A stretch of DNA of 33,086 bases, from the NCBI GenBank assembly GCA_902798645.1, contig CADBXV010000012.1, positions 1 to 33,086 of the forward strand, written 5' to 3'. The stretch is from an uncultured bacterium (lineage in GTDB: Bacteria; Cyanobacteriota; Vampirovibrionia; Gastranaerophilales; Gastranaerophilaceae). Positions 1 through 6,595 of this stretch are shown here, piece by piece. A program made the translations under genes and the position numbers. Each line of letters opens with the position of its first letter. Position 1 is the first letter of the stretch. Below the pieces are notes generated by a model that was not told the DNA's origin, ran no database searches, and saw nothing but the letters and a program-made list of their open reading frames with translations.

Positions 1-2256
1 GTCAGTTATGGAATATATTTTTGCCGGTGAATACTTGTACAAGCTAATGAGAATATTATTGTAGACATCTTTTTTATTGTTTTCAATTTCTTCCGGCGGA
101 ATGTTGTTTTCTATTTTGTCTGTTATGGATAAAAATCCCAGAGTATTTTTTAAATATGCATCATAATCTCCTGTTGAGATTGCAAGTTGCGCGTTTTTCC
201 ATAACAAAAGGTATTCTTCTTTAAATTGTCCTATAATTCCAAATAATGTTATAAGGGTGGTGTTGTCCAGTTTTTTACCCAGTTTTGCTATAATTTTTTT
301 TGCCAGCATAATCTCCGTACTATTTTTTAGTGTTGATTGAATTATCGGCCGGATTAAATTGTAATTATTGATATAAATAATATTGTTTTTTGTAAAAGTA
401 AAACCTGTTTGTTCAAGTATTTCAGCATTTGATTTTATATCTTTTATTCCGAGTTCACAGAGCATGGAAAAATCTAATCTTTCTCCAAGAAATGAGGAAT
501 AGGCTAAAATAAGAGATGCTTCTTTATTTTTACTTAAAAGTTTTAATCTGTTTTTTATTAATTCCGTATAGTTTTCTGCTAAATCTATCTGTTGTTCGGT
601 TTTTAGAATTAATCTGTCGTCATAACTTACAAGAATTTCTTTGTCTTGAAGGTATTTTAAAGCATTATCAAAATAAAGCTTTGAACCGTTAAATCTTTCT
701 TTTATTTTTTCATAATATTCGGATTGAATAAATTCTGAAGCATCTTCTTTTATATTTGAAAGAAGTGACGCTATTCTGTTATTGTGTAAGTATAATTCCG
801 TATAATACTTTGTTCTTAACAATCCCTTGATTTTCGAATGTACTGCTGTTTTTGTGTCTGTTATGAATACAAATTTTACGTTAATCTTTTTGAACTTGTC
901 AAAATATAGTTCTAATGCTTGAATAGAAGTATCATCAATATTTTCAAATCCGTCAACAATAATAACTTTATTTTTTAATGATTTTAAAAATATATTAAAA
1001 ATTTCAAAGTACTTAAAACGGTTATTTTCCGGAGAAGAAGATTCGGATACCTTGCCAAGCAGGAATTGTTTAACCGCTGTAAATTGTTTTTCATCAAAAT
1101 TCGGGTTTATTAAACCATTAGCAGAAGAAAGCTCAAAATATTCTTTGAATAATTTTTCAAAAAATCCCCAAGGTTTATAATTCAAATCTTCCGTATAGGA
1201 AATGTAAAAGGCTTGTAATCCTTCTTTTTCGTATAATTTGATTAAGTCTGAAATTTTGTATTGAAGTTCTCTATCTCCGCGAATTGAGAGAATTTTTATA
1301 TCAGGTTTTATATTTAACGGAATTTCGTTAGAAGCACATTGTACGAAGTGGCATTTTGTATTAATGTTTAAGCTTTTAGTTTTGTTAGAGATGTTGTTGT
1401 CTTGTTCTAAATTTTCTGTTTCAGAGGATTCTGAATCGTTGTTTGTGTCTTCATCAAGGGTTGGAGGAACAATGTATTTGCTTAAAATTAATTCATAATA
1501 CATTGTGGATTTTCCGTTTTGTTCAATATTATAAAGTGTATCTGTTTTATATTCTTTGCTTATGCAATCTTGAACGTATTCGTCTATAATTATCTGCATG
1601 TCCTTTAAGTACGTTTGTTGATTTTTTTTCTTTGTTAAAACTTTAACATTATTTTTTATAGGTTTGTTCAGAAGAAGTTCTTCAGCATCTTTTTTTTGTA
1701 TAACAATGTTGAGTTTTAGAGAACAACCGAGTTCGTGTTGTATTCTCAGATTCAAATTTGAGAATACATTTAGTATCTTAATGGCAAATCTTAATGCTTT
1801 AAAAGATGAGGTAGCAAAAGAAAGTTCTTGGTTAAAATTAAAAACGTATGAACTGTTGTAGAGTATAATATTCCCATCAAAATTTTTAAGTTGAGAGTTT
1901 ATTAAATTTCTTAATTTTGTTAAAAATTTTGTGTATCGTTCTTGCGAGCCAAAAAGAGTTCGGATATCTTTCAGCGCATTAAAATTGATTGTAACGGATG
2001 CAAATTCATCACTTTCACAATTGTTACAAGCGATACTTGACTTTACACTAAATCCGCATTTGCATTTTTCTTTTTCCGTAGAAATCATTCTTCCGCATTT
2101 GGCGCATTTTTCAAGAATTATATATCCGCATTTGGAACACACACTGCTGTGGTTATTAGTATGACAGTTAGGGCATACTAAATAAAGCACTTTGTTGCAG
2201 TGAGGACAAACAGTTGAATTATCCGGTATAATATTATGACATTTAGGACATTCCAT
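1..2256 (-). CDS. Zinc-ribbon protein with degenerate nucleotide-cyclase and ATPase-like domains (partial, C-terminus beyond the window)
   Basis: The frame is open from the ATG at 2256 to the window edge, giving 752 residues without a stop. The first 80 residues carry seven Cys pairs (C3/C6, C17/C20, C28/C31, C40/C43, C51/C54, C65/C67, C77/C80), i.e. tandem zinc ribbons. Residues about 86-235 follow the layout of a class III adenylate/guanylate cyclase domain, but the first metal-binding Asp (usual FxDhxGFT) is Asn in VTINFNAL, and the usual GDAhhAxF strand reads YNSSYVFNF. Residues from about 320 resemble the ATPase domain that often follows such cyclases: a Walker B-like strand VIIVDGFENID lies at 431-441, but the Walker A position (G327-DRELQYK) lacks GK[S/T]. 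The rest looks alpha-helical. A regulatory or scaffold role is inferred; catalysis looks unlikely. The start follows a TATAAT box by 7 nt. Confidence 0.75.
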   Translation of the reverse strand, partial: MECPKCHNIIPDNSTVCPHCNKVLYLVCPNCHTNNHSSVCSKCGYIILEKCAKCGRMISTEKEKCKCGFSVKSSIACNNCESDEFASVTINFNALKDIRTLFGSQERYTKFLTKLRNLINSQLKNFDGNIILYNSSYVFNFNQELSFATSSFKALRFAIKILNVFSNLNLRIQHELGCSLKLNIVIQKKDAEELLLNKPIKNNVKVLTKKKNQQTYLKDMQIIIDEYVQDCISKEYKTDTLYNIEQNGKSTMYYELILSKYIVPPTLDEDTNNDSESSETENLEQDNNISNKTKSLNINTKCHFVQCASNEIPLNIKPDIKILSIRGDRELQYKISDLIKLYEKEGLQAFYISYTEDLNYKPWGFFEKLFKEYFELSSANGLINPNFDEKQFTAVKQFLLGKVSESSSPENNRFKYFEIFNIFLKSLKNKVIIVDGFENIDDTSIQALELYFDKFKKINVKFVFITDTKTAVHSKIKGLLRTKYYTELYLHNNRIASLLSNIKEDASEFIQSEYYEKIKERFNGSKLYFDNALKYLQDKEILVSYDDRLILKTEQQIDLAENYTELIKNRLKLLSKNKEASLILAYSSFLGERLDFSMLCELGIKDIKSNAEILEQTGFTFTKNNIIYINNYNLIRPIIQSTLKNSTEIMLAKKIIAKLGKKLDNTTLITLFGIIGQFKEEYLLLWKNAQLAISTGDYDAYLKNTLGFLSITDKIENNIPPEEIENNKKDVYNNILISLYKYSPAKIYSITD

Positions 2257-2263
2257 ACCCTCA

Positions 2264-2269
2264 ATTATA
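2264..2269 (-). promoter_or_regulatory. -10 box of the zinc-ribbon gene (leaderless arrangement)
   Basis: On the minus strand GAGTATAAT is followed by seven bases and the ATG. A transcript starting 6-7 nt after the box would begin at or one base before the start codon. No convincing -35 is visible. Confidence 0.5.
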
Positions 2270-2311
2270 CTCTAATAAAAGGTATTACGCTATCCTATAT
2301 AAAGAGGGTAA

Positions 2312-2836
2312 TTATAAAAATATTTTGATAGCAATTCCTGTAATGCCTGCTATTACCATGTAAAAAATCGGATCTTTTTTTGATTTATAGCTAAGGATGA
2401 GTAAAGTTATAAGAAGTATCATCGCTTTAATATCAAATATCTGCGGTCTTAATAATCCTACTGATACGGATAATAACATTGCACAGCTTATCGGTTTGAG
2501 TGTTTCCAATAGCGATTTGACAATAAAACTTTCGTGGAATTTCTTTAAAATTTTGGATATGAGTATAACAAGTATAAAAGACGGAATTATTTCGGACAGT
2601 GTTGCCAGTCCGGAACCTAATATTCCTGAAGTTTTTAAACCTGCATACGTTGCAACATTTATTCCGACCGGACCTGGTGTTACAGATGCAATTGCAATCA
2701 TTTGCTTAAGTTCTTGTAGTGTATACCAGCCGTAAACTTCCGATAAATGGTATAAAAACGGAATTGTTGCGTATCCTCCGCCAAAAGAGAACAGACCTAT
2801 TTTGAAGAATTCATATATTAAAATAAAGTAATTCAT
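2312..2836 (-). CDS. chrA: Chromate transporter (CHR family), second half-size subunit
   Basis: Half-size (174 aa) CHR-family membrane protein. It begins with the family signature FKIGLFSFGGGYATIPFL and has the conserved SVTPGPVGINVATYAG segment near residues 51-66, followed by several hydrophobic helices. In this family two homologous six-helix halves are either fused in one chain or encoded as a tandem pair of short genes. Here the pair is complete: the partner ends 3 bases upstream, so the two are almost certainly co-translated and act as a heterodimer in the inner membrane. Chromate export is the family label; the natural substrate in an anaerobe is unknown. Confidence 0.88.
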   Translation of the reverse strand: MNYFILIYEFFKIGLFSFGGGYATIPFLYHLSEVYGWYTLQELKQMIAIASVTPGPVGINVATYAGLKTSGILGSGLATLSEIIPSFILVILISKILKKFHESFIVKSLLETLKPISCAMLLSVSVGLLRPQIFDIKAMILLITLLILSYKSKKDPIFYMVIAGITGIAIKIFL

Positions 2837-2839
2837 CTG

Positions 2840-3379
2840 TTAAGTTCTCCCTTTTTGAAAAATTTTTATAAAAATACCGACAAAAGAAAATATTATGACT
2901 GTATTTACGGGTGATAATTTGAATATCAAAAGCGCTATAAGCGCCAATATAAACATTAAATAAAAAAATAAGTCCCGTTTTGAATTCTGCCACATTTCAC
3001 GAACGGTTAAAAGTAACAATGCAATAACAGCTGTTCCCACACCCCAAAGAAGCCCTTGTAAATACTGATTATGAATGCAGTTTCCTATTATGGAAGCAAG
3101 AAGAATTATTGTCCAAAACGGCGCAAATATAATTCCAATCATTGCAGTTACAGCTCCGAGTTTTCCTTTTAATTTGTATCCTATAAACATTGTTATATTA
3201 GCGGCAACAATTCCGGGCAGAGATTGAGCAAGTGCAAAATAGTTAATTATTTCTTCCTTTGTTACCAACTGCCGTTTTTCCGAAAACTCATTAATCATGA
3301 TTGGCAGTATTACATATCCTCCGCCAAGTAAAATTGCCCCGATTTTCACAAATATTAAAAACAGCTTAAGTAATGACAT
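2840..3379 (-). CDS. chrA: Chromate transporter (CHR family), first half-size subunit
   Basis: The protein (179 aa) starts with FVKIGAILLGGGYVILPIM, the CHR signature, and has LAQSLPGIVAANITMFIGYKLKG in the position of the conserved PGP motif. Its PG-I rather than PGP and divergent sequence show it is not a recent copy of the downstream half. It starts 9 bases after the stop of the SDR gene, with AGGA about 8 bases before the ATG, so SDR and both transporter halves form one minus-strand operon. Four to six hydrophobic helices are visible. Function as for its partner. Confidence 0.88.
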   Translation of the reverse strand: MSLLKLFLIFVKIGAILLGGGYVILPIMINEFSEKRQLVTKEEIINYFALAQSLPGIVAANITMFIGYKLKGKLGAVTAMIGIIFAPFWTIILLASIIGNCIHNQYLQGLLWGVGTAVIALLLLTVREMWQNSKRDLFFYLMFILALIALLIFKLSPVNTVIIFSFVGIFIKIFQKGRT

Positions 3380-3388
3380 TTGAAAATC

Positions 3389-4087
3389 CTAATATCCGAC
3401 ACTTAGTCCTGCACATAAATTAATTGACTGCCCCGTTAATCCTTTTGCATCATCTGAAATCAGGTATTTAACCAGCCCTGCAATTTCTTCCGGAGATACA
3501 AAACGCTTCTGCGGTATACATTCAATAATTTCTTCTTTTGTCCAATCTCCGTCATTTGAGGAATTGTTACCCATGTCAGTTTCAACCCAGCCGGGATTGA
3601 TTGTATTTACGGTTATTCCGTATTCTGCAAGCTCTAATGCTAAAGCTTTTGTGCCACCTATTAATCCGGCTTTCGTTGCAGAATATAAACTTGCGCATGC
3701 TTCCCCCATTACACCGCTTATTGAACCTATATTAATAATTCTGCCCCAATGTTTTTGTTTCATATACGGAACGGATTTTGATGCTAAATATAAAGGCGCT
3801 TGAAGGTTAACTTTAATTATATGTTCAAGCATAGTTGTTTCAATCTTATCAATAGGTGAATATATGTATTCTCCGGCATTATTAATAAGTACATCTATTT
3901 TATTTTCTGTTATATATTCGCCAAGTTTCTCTAAATCATTTTTGTCAGCTAAATCACAAACAATGTAATTCTTGTATTGTTGTTTAAGCAGTTCTTCGTT
4001 CCTTCCGACTGCATAAATATTTCCTGAAAGGTTATTTGCGATGGATTTTCCTATACCTTTTGATGCACCTGTAACTAATATATTCAT
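3389..4087 (-). CDS. Short-chain dehydrogenase/reductase (FabG-like SDR)
   Basis: Classical SDR of 232 aa. The cofactor motif TGASKGIG lies at residues 6-13, NNAG at 69-72, Asn94 in KVN, Ser122 in the GSISG loop, and Tyr135-x3-Lys139 in YSATK, so the catalytic Asn-Ser-Tyr-Lys set is complete. The C-terminus (NPGWVETDM, then LTGQSINLCAGLSVGY) is typical of FabG/3-oxoacyl reductase relatives. There is no acyl-carrier protein or fatty-acid gene nearby. Instead it leads an operon with two CHR-family transporter halves, so the substrate cannot be assigned. The start lacks a ribosome binding site and sits 6 nt after a TAAAAT box, suggesting a leaderless mRNA. Confidence 0.85.
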   Translation of the reverse strand: MNILVTGASKGIGKSIANNLSGNIYAVGRNEELLKQQYKNYIVCDLADKNDLEKLGEYITENKIDVLINNAGEYIYSPIDKIETTMLEHIIKVNLQAPLYLASKSVPYMKQKHWGRIINIGSISGVMGEACASLYSATKAGLIGGTKALALELAEYGITVNTINPGWVETDMGNNSSNDGDWTKEEIIECIPQKRFVSPEEIAGLVKYLISDDAKGLTGQSINLCAGLSVGY

Positions 4088-4093
4088 AGAATA

Positions 4094-4099
4094 ATTTTA
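4094..4099 (-). promoter_or_regulatory. -10 box of the SDR-chrA operon (leaderless arrangement)
   Basis: The minus strand reads TAAAAT, then six bases (TATTCT), then the ATG at 4087. No purine-rich ribosome binding site fits in between. Confidence 0.45.
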
Positions 4100-4133
4100 T
4101 CATAAAATTACAGAATGTTTTATTACGCAGTGA

Positions 4134-4158
4134 TGCCGCTATAACCTCTATAGCGGCA
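4134..4158. terminator. Perfect 10-bp hairpin between the SDR operon and the sigma-28 gene
   Basis: TGCCGCTATA and TATAGCGGCA form a perfect stem with a 5-base loop. It lies just downstream of the minus-strand gene ending at 4190 and just upstream of the SDR promoter. It lacks a clear T-tract in the minus direction, so it may be a weak terminator or RNA 3'-end stabiliser. Confidence 0.45.
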
Positions 4159-4189
4159 CCCAAATTGTTTTTACATATTTCAATCTGTT

Positions 4190-4660
4190 TTATGAAAGAT
4201 GTTGTGTTTCAAATTGATAAAAAGTAATTGTTTCCTGTGGCTGTTGCGGACTATTTGAACTAAAAATTCTTTGTGCTTCACTTCTCAAACCTGCAAAGTA
4301 AGCCATAGCTTGTCCGTCAATTGCACTTTGGCTTAACAGTTGAATTGCATTGTTGAACGCAGCATAGTCTTTTTCATAGTCACCGGTTGCTTGTATTCCG
4401 ATTTGAGCAAGAAGACCTGCCCAAGGAACTACATTCTTGTCTTCCTGTTGATTGTTAATTTGCTCTTTAACCTGTGTCGAGTATTCTTCATACATAGCAT
4501 TCTTGAGCTTTGTTAAATCGGAAGTTGAACCGGTAGGCCTTACACCAAACTCGTCAAACGCTTCTTTAAGCGCAGTGCTGCTTGTTGGAACTCTGCCCAA
4601 GTAAGAGTAAATGTTTGCGCTTGTGTAAGAATATACTCCGTTGACTGTGAAGTTTGACAT
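4190..4660 (-). CDS. Unknown 156-aa protein under a sigma-28 promoter
   Basis: I do not recognise this protein. The reading frame extends further upstream, but the ATG at 4660 is chosen because AGAGGTG lies 5 bases before it and the transcription start implied by the sigma-28 promoter (4689-4715) excludes earlier starts. The sequence begins MSNFTVNGVYSYTSANIYSY, is rich in Ser, Thr, Gln and Ala, has no signal peptide or transmembrane helix, and has two likely amphipathic helical stretches (about 25-65 and 85-130). It resembles a secreted or structural flagellum-associated protein in composition only. The promoter places it in the class of late flagellar/motility genes along with the flagellin at 22352-23467. 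Export or filament association is possible but unproven. Confidence 0.75.
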   Translation of the reverse strand: MSNFTVNGVYSYTSANIYSYLGRVPTSSTALKEAFDEFGVRPTGSTSDLTKLKNAMYEEYSTQVKEQINNQQEDKNVVPWAGLLAQIGIQATGDYEKDYAAFNNAIQLLSQSAIDGQAMAYFAGLRSEAQRIFSSNSPQQPQETITFYQFETQHLS

Positions 4661-4688
4661 GACACACCTCTTATATGATATATAATGT

Positions 4689-4715
4689 ATATCGGCACAA
4701 ATTCTGAAAACTTTA
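4689..4715 (-). promoter_or_regulatory. Sigma-28 (FliA-type) promoter
   Basis: The minus strand has TAAAGTTT, an 11-base spacer, then GCCGATAT. The FliA consensus is TAAAGTTT-N11-GCCGATAA, so only the last base differs. It lies 28 bases upstream of the ATG at 4660 and is oriented toward it. Confidence 0.85.
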
Positions 4716-4918
4716 GGGAAATTTGAGTAATATTTACAAAACTTTACATAAAACCTGAAAAGCATTAATTCTATTGAGTTTTTAGAATTAGGATAAAATG
4801 TGCTGCTTACAAGTAAATGTTAAGAAATGTAACAAAGTCGGCTGTTTGTGAAATTGGAACAAATTCATATACTTTATATATATGTAAGTCAAATACAAGA
4901 GAGTAAAAATTAAATAGT

Positions 4919-4944
4919 TAAATTTTATCGGTTATGGCCGGTAA
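4919..4944 (+). promoter_or_regulatory. Possible second sigma-28-like promoter, divergent
   Basis: TAAATTTT, a 10-base spacer and GCCGGTAA: one mismatch in each box and a spacer one base short of consensus. It is oriented toward the small gene at 5121 and would give a leader of about 170 nt. Its closeness to the near-perfect divergent promoter supports it, but the short spacer is a real weakness. Confidence 0.35.
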
Positions 4945-5120
4945 AACAAAGTAAGTCGAGTTCGTGCAGTGATTCTTTAATGCGGACATATCAATGCTTA
5001 TCCTGTAATTGCTTTTGCAGGCTTAAGTAAATGCGCCCAAGTTGAGTGAATTAAAGTGCGGATGTAAGAGAAGCAGTCTTTTGTGCAGTTCTGCACGGAA
5101 GCGAATAGAGAGGTATTATT
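4945..5120 (+). other. Long, possibly structured leader of the 56-aa gene
   Basis: This stretch is less AT-rich than the other gaps. It contains a hairpin with arms CCTGTAA (5002-5008) and TTGCAGG (5015-5021), and a perfect 6-bp hairpin GTGCAG/CTGCAC (5083-5096) just before the ribosome binding site. It matches no riboswitch family I can recognise by eye. Upstream, 4716-4918 holds the divergent promoter region and an ATACTTTATATATA box at 4870-4883. Confidence 0.35.
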
Positions 5121-5291
5121 ATGGCAGTATTAAACACGTACAACATTAATGCAATGGCGACACAAATCTCCAGAGATTTTTATATTGAAGGGGACAGAGA
5201 TGATCAATCACATATTTTGGTTGATGAAATGCGATTATTCGCAATTGATATGAAATCGAGAGTTACATTTATATCCCGAGCCAAGAAATAA
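5121..5291 (+). CDS. Unknown small protein (56 aa)
   Basis: A short frame starting MAVLNTYNINAMATQISRDF and ending in FISRAKK. Support for its being real: a strong AGAGAGG ribosome binding site 7 bases upstream, a long leader, a clean Rho-independent terminator 78 bases after its stop, and no competing frame in the 5.0-5.4 kb gap. The protein is mixed in charge, has no hydrophobic segment and no Cys. It is transcribed divergently from the sigma-28-controlled gene at 4190-4660 and may share its regulation. No function can be given. Confidence 0.65.
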   Translation: MAVLNTYNINAMATQISRDFYIEGDRDDQSHILVDEMRLFAIDMKSRVTFISRAKK

Positions 5292-5368
5292 AGTTTTTAA
5301 CATAATACCAATCTTAATCTTACTAAACTAATTTAATTTAATTCCCCAAAACTTACTTATCTATTAGC

Positions 5369-5396
5369 GCCTGATTGTTTACAATCAGGCTTTTAT
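5369..5396 (+). terminator. Rho-independent terminator of the 56-aa gene
   Basis: Perfect 9-bp stem GCCTGATTG/CAATCAGGC with a TTTA loop, followed by TTTTATTTG. Confidence 0.88.
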
Positions 5397-5431
5397 TTGT
5401 TTTGTGGTAAAATGTTTTGGGGAGAATTTTT

Positions 5432-6451
5432 ATGACAAAGAAACAACAGACGCCTTTTGGCATTTTTATTGAATCAGTAGGGTTGTATTTTTCTAATTTT
5501 GATAAATTTTTGAAGTATATGACATTTCCTGTACTGGGGCAAATATTAGGACTTGTGCTGGTATTTTTAACAACATATTTTTATTCGATAAATATGCCGA
5601 AGCTTATTGCTAAATATCCTAATTTAAACAGTTTGAGTACGTTAGTTGTGATTGCTGTAGTTATAGCATTACCGGGGCTTGCTGTTTTTTGTAAAGCTTT
5701 TTGGGAATATTTGGTTGCATACGGCGCAGTAAATTCAATGCTGGAAAACATGCTGCGTTCAGGAAAGGTATATGATTTTGATGCTCATACGGAATTAATT
5801 AAACGAAGGGCAGTTTCTTTTATAGGATTGTGGTTTTTATTCGGAATTTTCTCTTTTGTTGCGATTTGTCCTTTAATGTGGGTGATTTGTGCAATTTTTG
5901 CTGTTTATTTTGTGCTGGTATTTCAGGTATTTACATTTGAGCCCGAATTATCGCCTATTGGTTGCGTAAAAAAGAGCCTTTTGCTGGTAAAGGGACATTT
6001 CAGCTCCACGTTTATGCTGATAATATTAGTCGGTTTTCTGACTTATATTGTAATTCCTCAGATTGTAATTAAGGGTTTTGATGCTATTGGAATAAATATA
6101 GCATTTTCAAAAGCGATATTACCTTTGGTAAAGTTATTTCCGGAGCTTGATTTATCAGAGTATGGTATCTCAAAAATTACCCATATGTACATTGCTTTGT
6201 TTACAATTCAAACAATAATAGCTCAAATATTAATCCAATATACACTTCCTCTGCGTTCAATTCTTTGGGCAATGTGGTATAAGGAGCTTAATAACGGACT
6301 TCCGAAGCAGGATTTACCAAAAACAAAAAAACGTAAGTCTTCAAAACGTCCGAGTGAAAAGCTGATGGAAGAAACCAAAAGAAAGTATTCAAAGAAGAAA
6401 CCGGATGATGATATTCTTCGTCGAGCTACGGAAAAAGACGATGAAGAATAA
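5432..6451 (+). CDS. Multi-pass membrane protein with a basic C-terminal tail, unknown function
   Basis: An integral membrane protein of 339 aa. An in-frame TTG exists at 5417, but the ATG at 5432 is preferred because GGGGAG (5419-5424) lies about 7 bases before it. Hydrophobic segments occur at about 25-50, 68-92, 125-170 (probably two helices), 195-218 and 250-280. The last 45 residues are hydrophilic and strongly basic, then acidic at the end (KTKKRKSSKRPSEK, then EKDDEE), presumably cytoplasmic. The layout resembles the glycerophosphoryl-diester-phosphodiesterase membrane domain/YciC-like families only loosely. A TAAAAT box lies at 5408-5413. It stands alone between the 56-aa gene and mnmG. 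Confidence 0.85.
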   Translation: MTKKQQTPFGIFIESVGLYFSNFDKFLKYMTFPVLGQILGLVLVFLTTYFYSINMPKLIAKYPNLNSLSTLVVIAVVIALPGLAVFCKAFWEYLVAYGAVNSMLENMLRSGKVYDFDAHTELIKRRAVSFIGLWFLFGIFSFVAICPLMWVICAIFAVYFVLVFQVFTFEPELSPIGCVKKSLLLVKGHFSSTFMLIILVGFLTYIVIPQIVIKGFDAIGINIAFSKAILPLVKLFPELDLSEYGISKITHMYIALFTIQTIIAQILIQYTLPLRSILWAMWYKELNNGLPKQDLPKTKKRKSSKRPSEKLMEETKRKYSKKKPDDDILRRATEKDDEE

Positions 6452-6454
6452 AGA

Positions 6455-6510
6455 GGTAAATAATTTTGGGGGTAAATAATATTTGGGGTAAATTTTCTGA
6501 GTAAATTATC
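6455..6510. repeat. Degenerate 16-bp tandem repeat built on GGTAAATAAT
   Basis: Units begin at 6455, 6471 and 6487 (GGTAAATAAT-TTTGGG, GGTAAATAAT-ATTTGG, GGTAAATTTTCTGA), followed by a related GTAAATTAT. The end also forms an imperfect hairpin, GGGGTAAATT against AATTATCCCC. It lies between the membrane protein stop and the mnmG promoter; the rest of the gap (6511-6583) shows nothing else. Confidence 0.6.
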
Positions 6511-6583
6511 CCCAGAAAAAAGTTACATTAAAAGAATTGTATAAGATTAGATATTAGGTTAGATTACTTTTTCTTGTCCGTTG

Positions 6584-6589
6584 TATAAT
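6584..6589 (+). promoter_or_regulatory. -10 box of mnmG (leaderless arrangement)
   Basis: TTGTATAAT is followed by six bases (ATTTTT) and the ATG at 6596. No ribosome binding site fits. Confidence 0.55.
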
Positions 6590-6595
6590 ATTTTT

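Noticed and set aside
2397..2735. Plus-strand open frame of 112 codons opposite the chromate transporter half
   Set aside because: It is the antisense shadow of a clearly conserved membrane protein gene with family motifs on the minus strand.
4945..5120. c-di-GMP or other known riboswitch in the leader of the 56-aa gene
   Set aside because: The conserved core sequences of the c-di-GMP-I class and of SAM, cobalamin and TPP riboswitches are not seen by eye; only generic hairpins are present.
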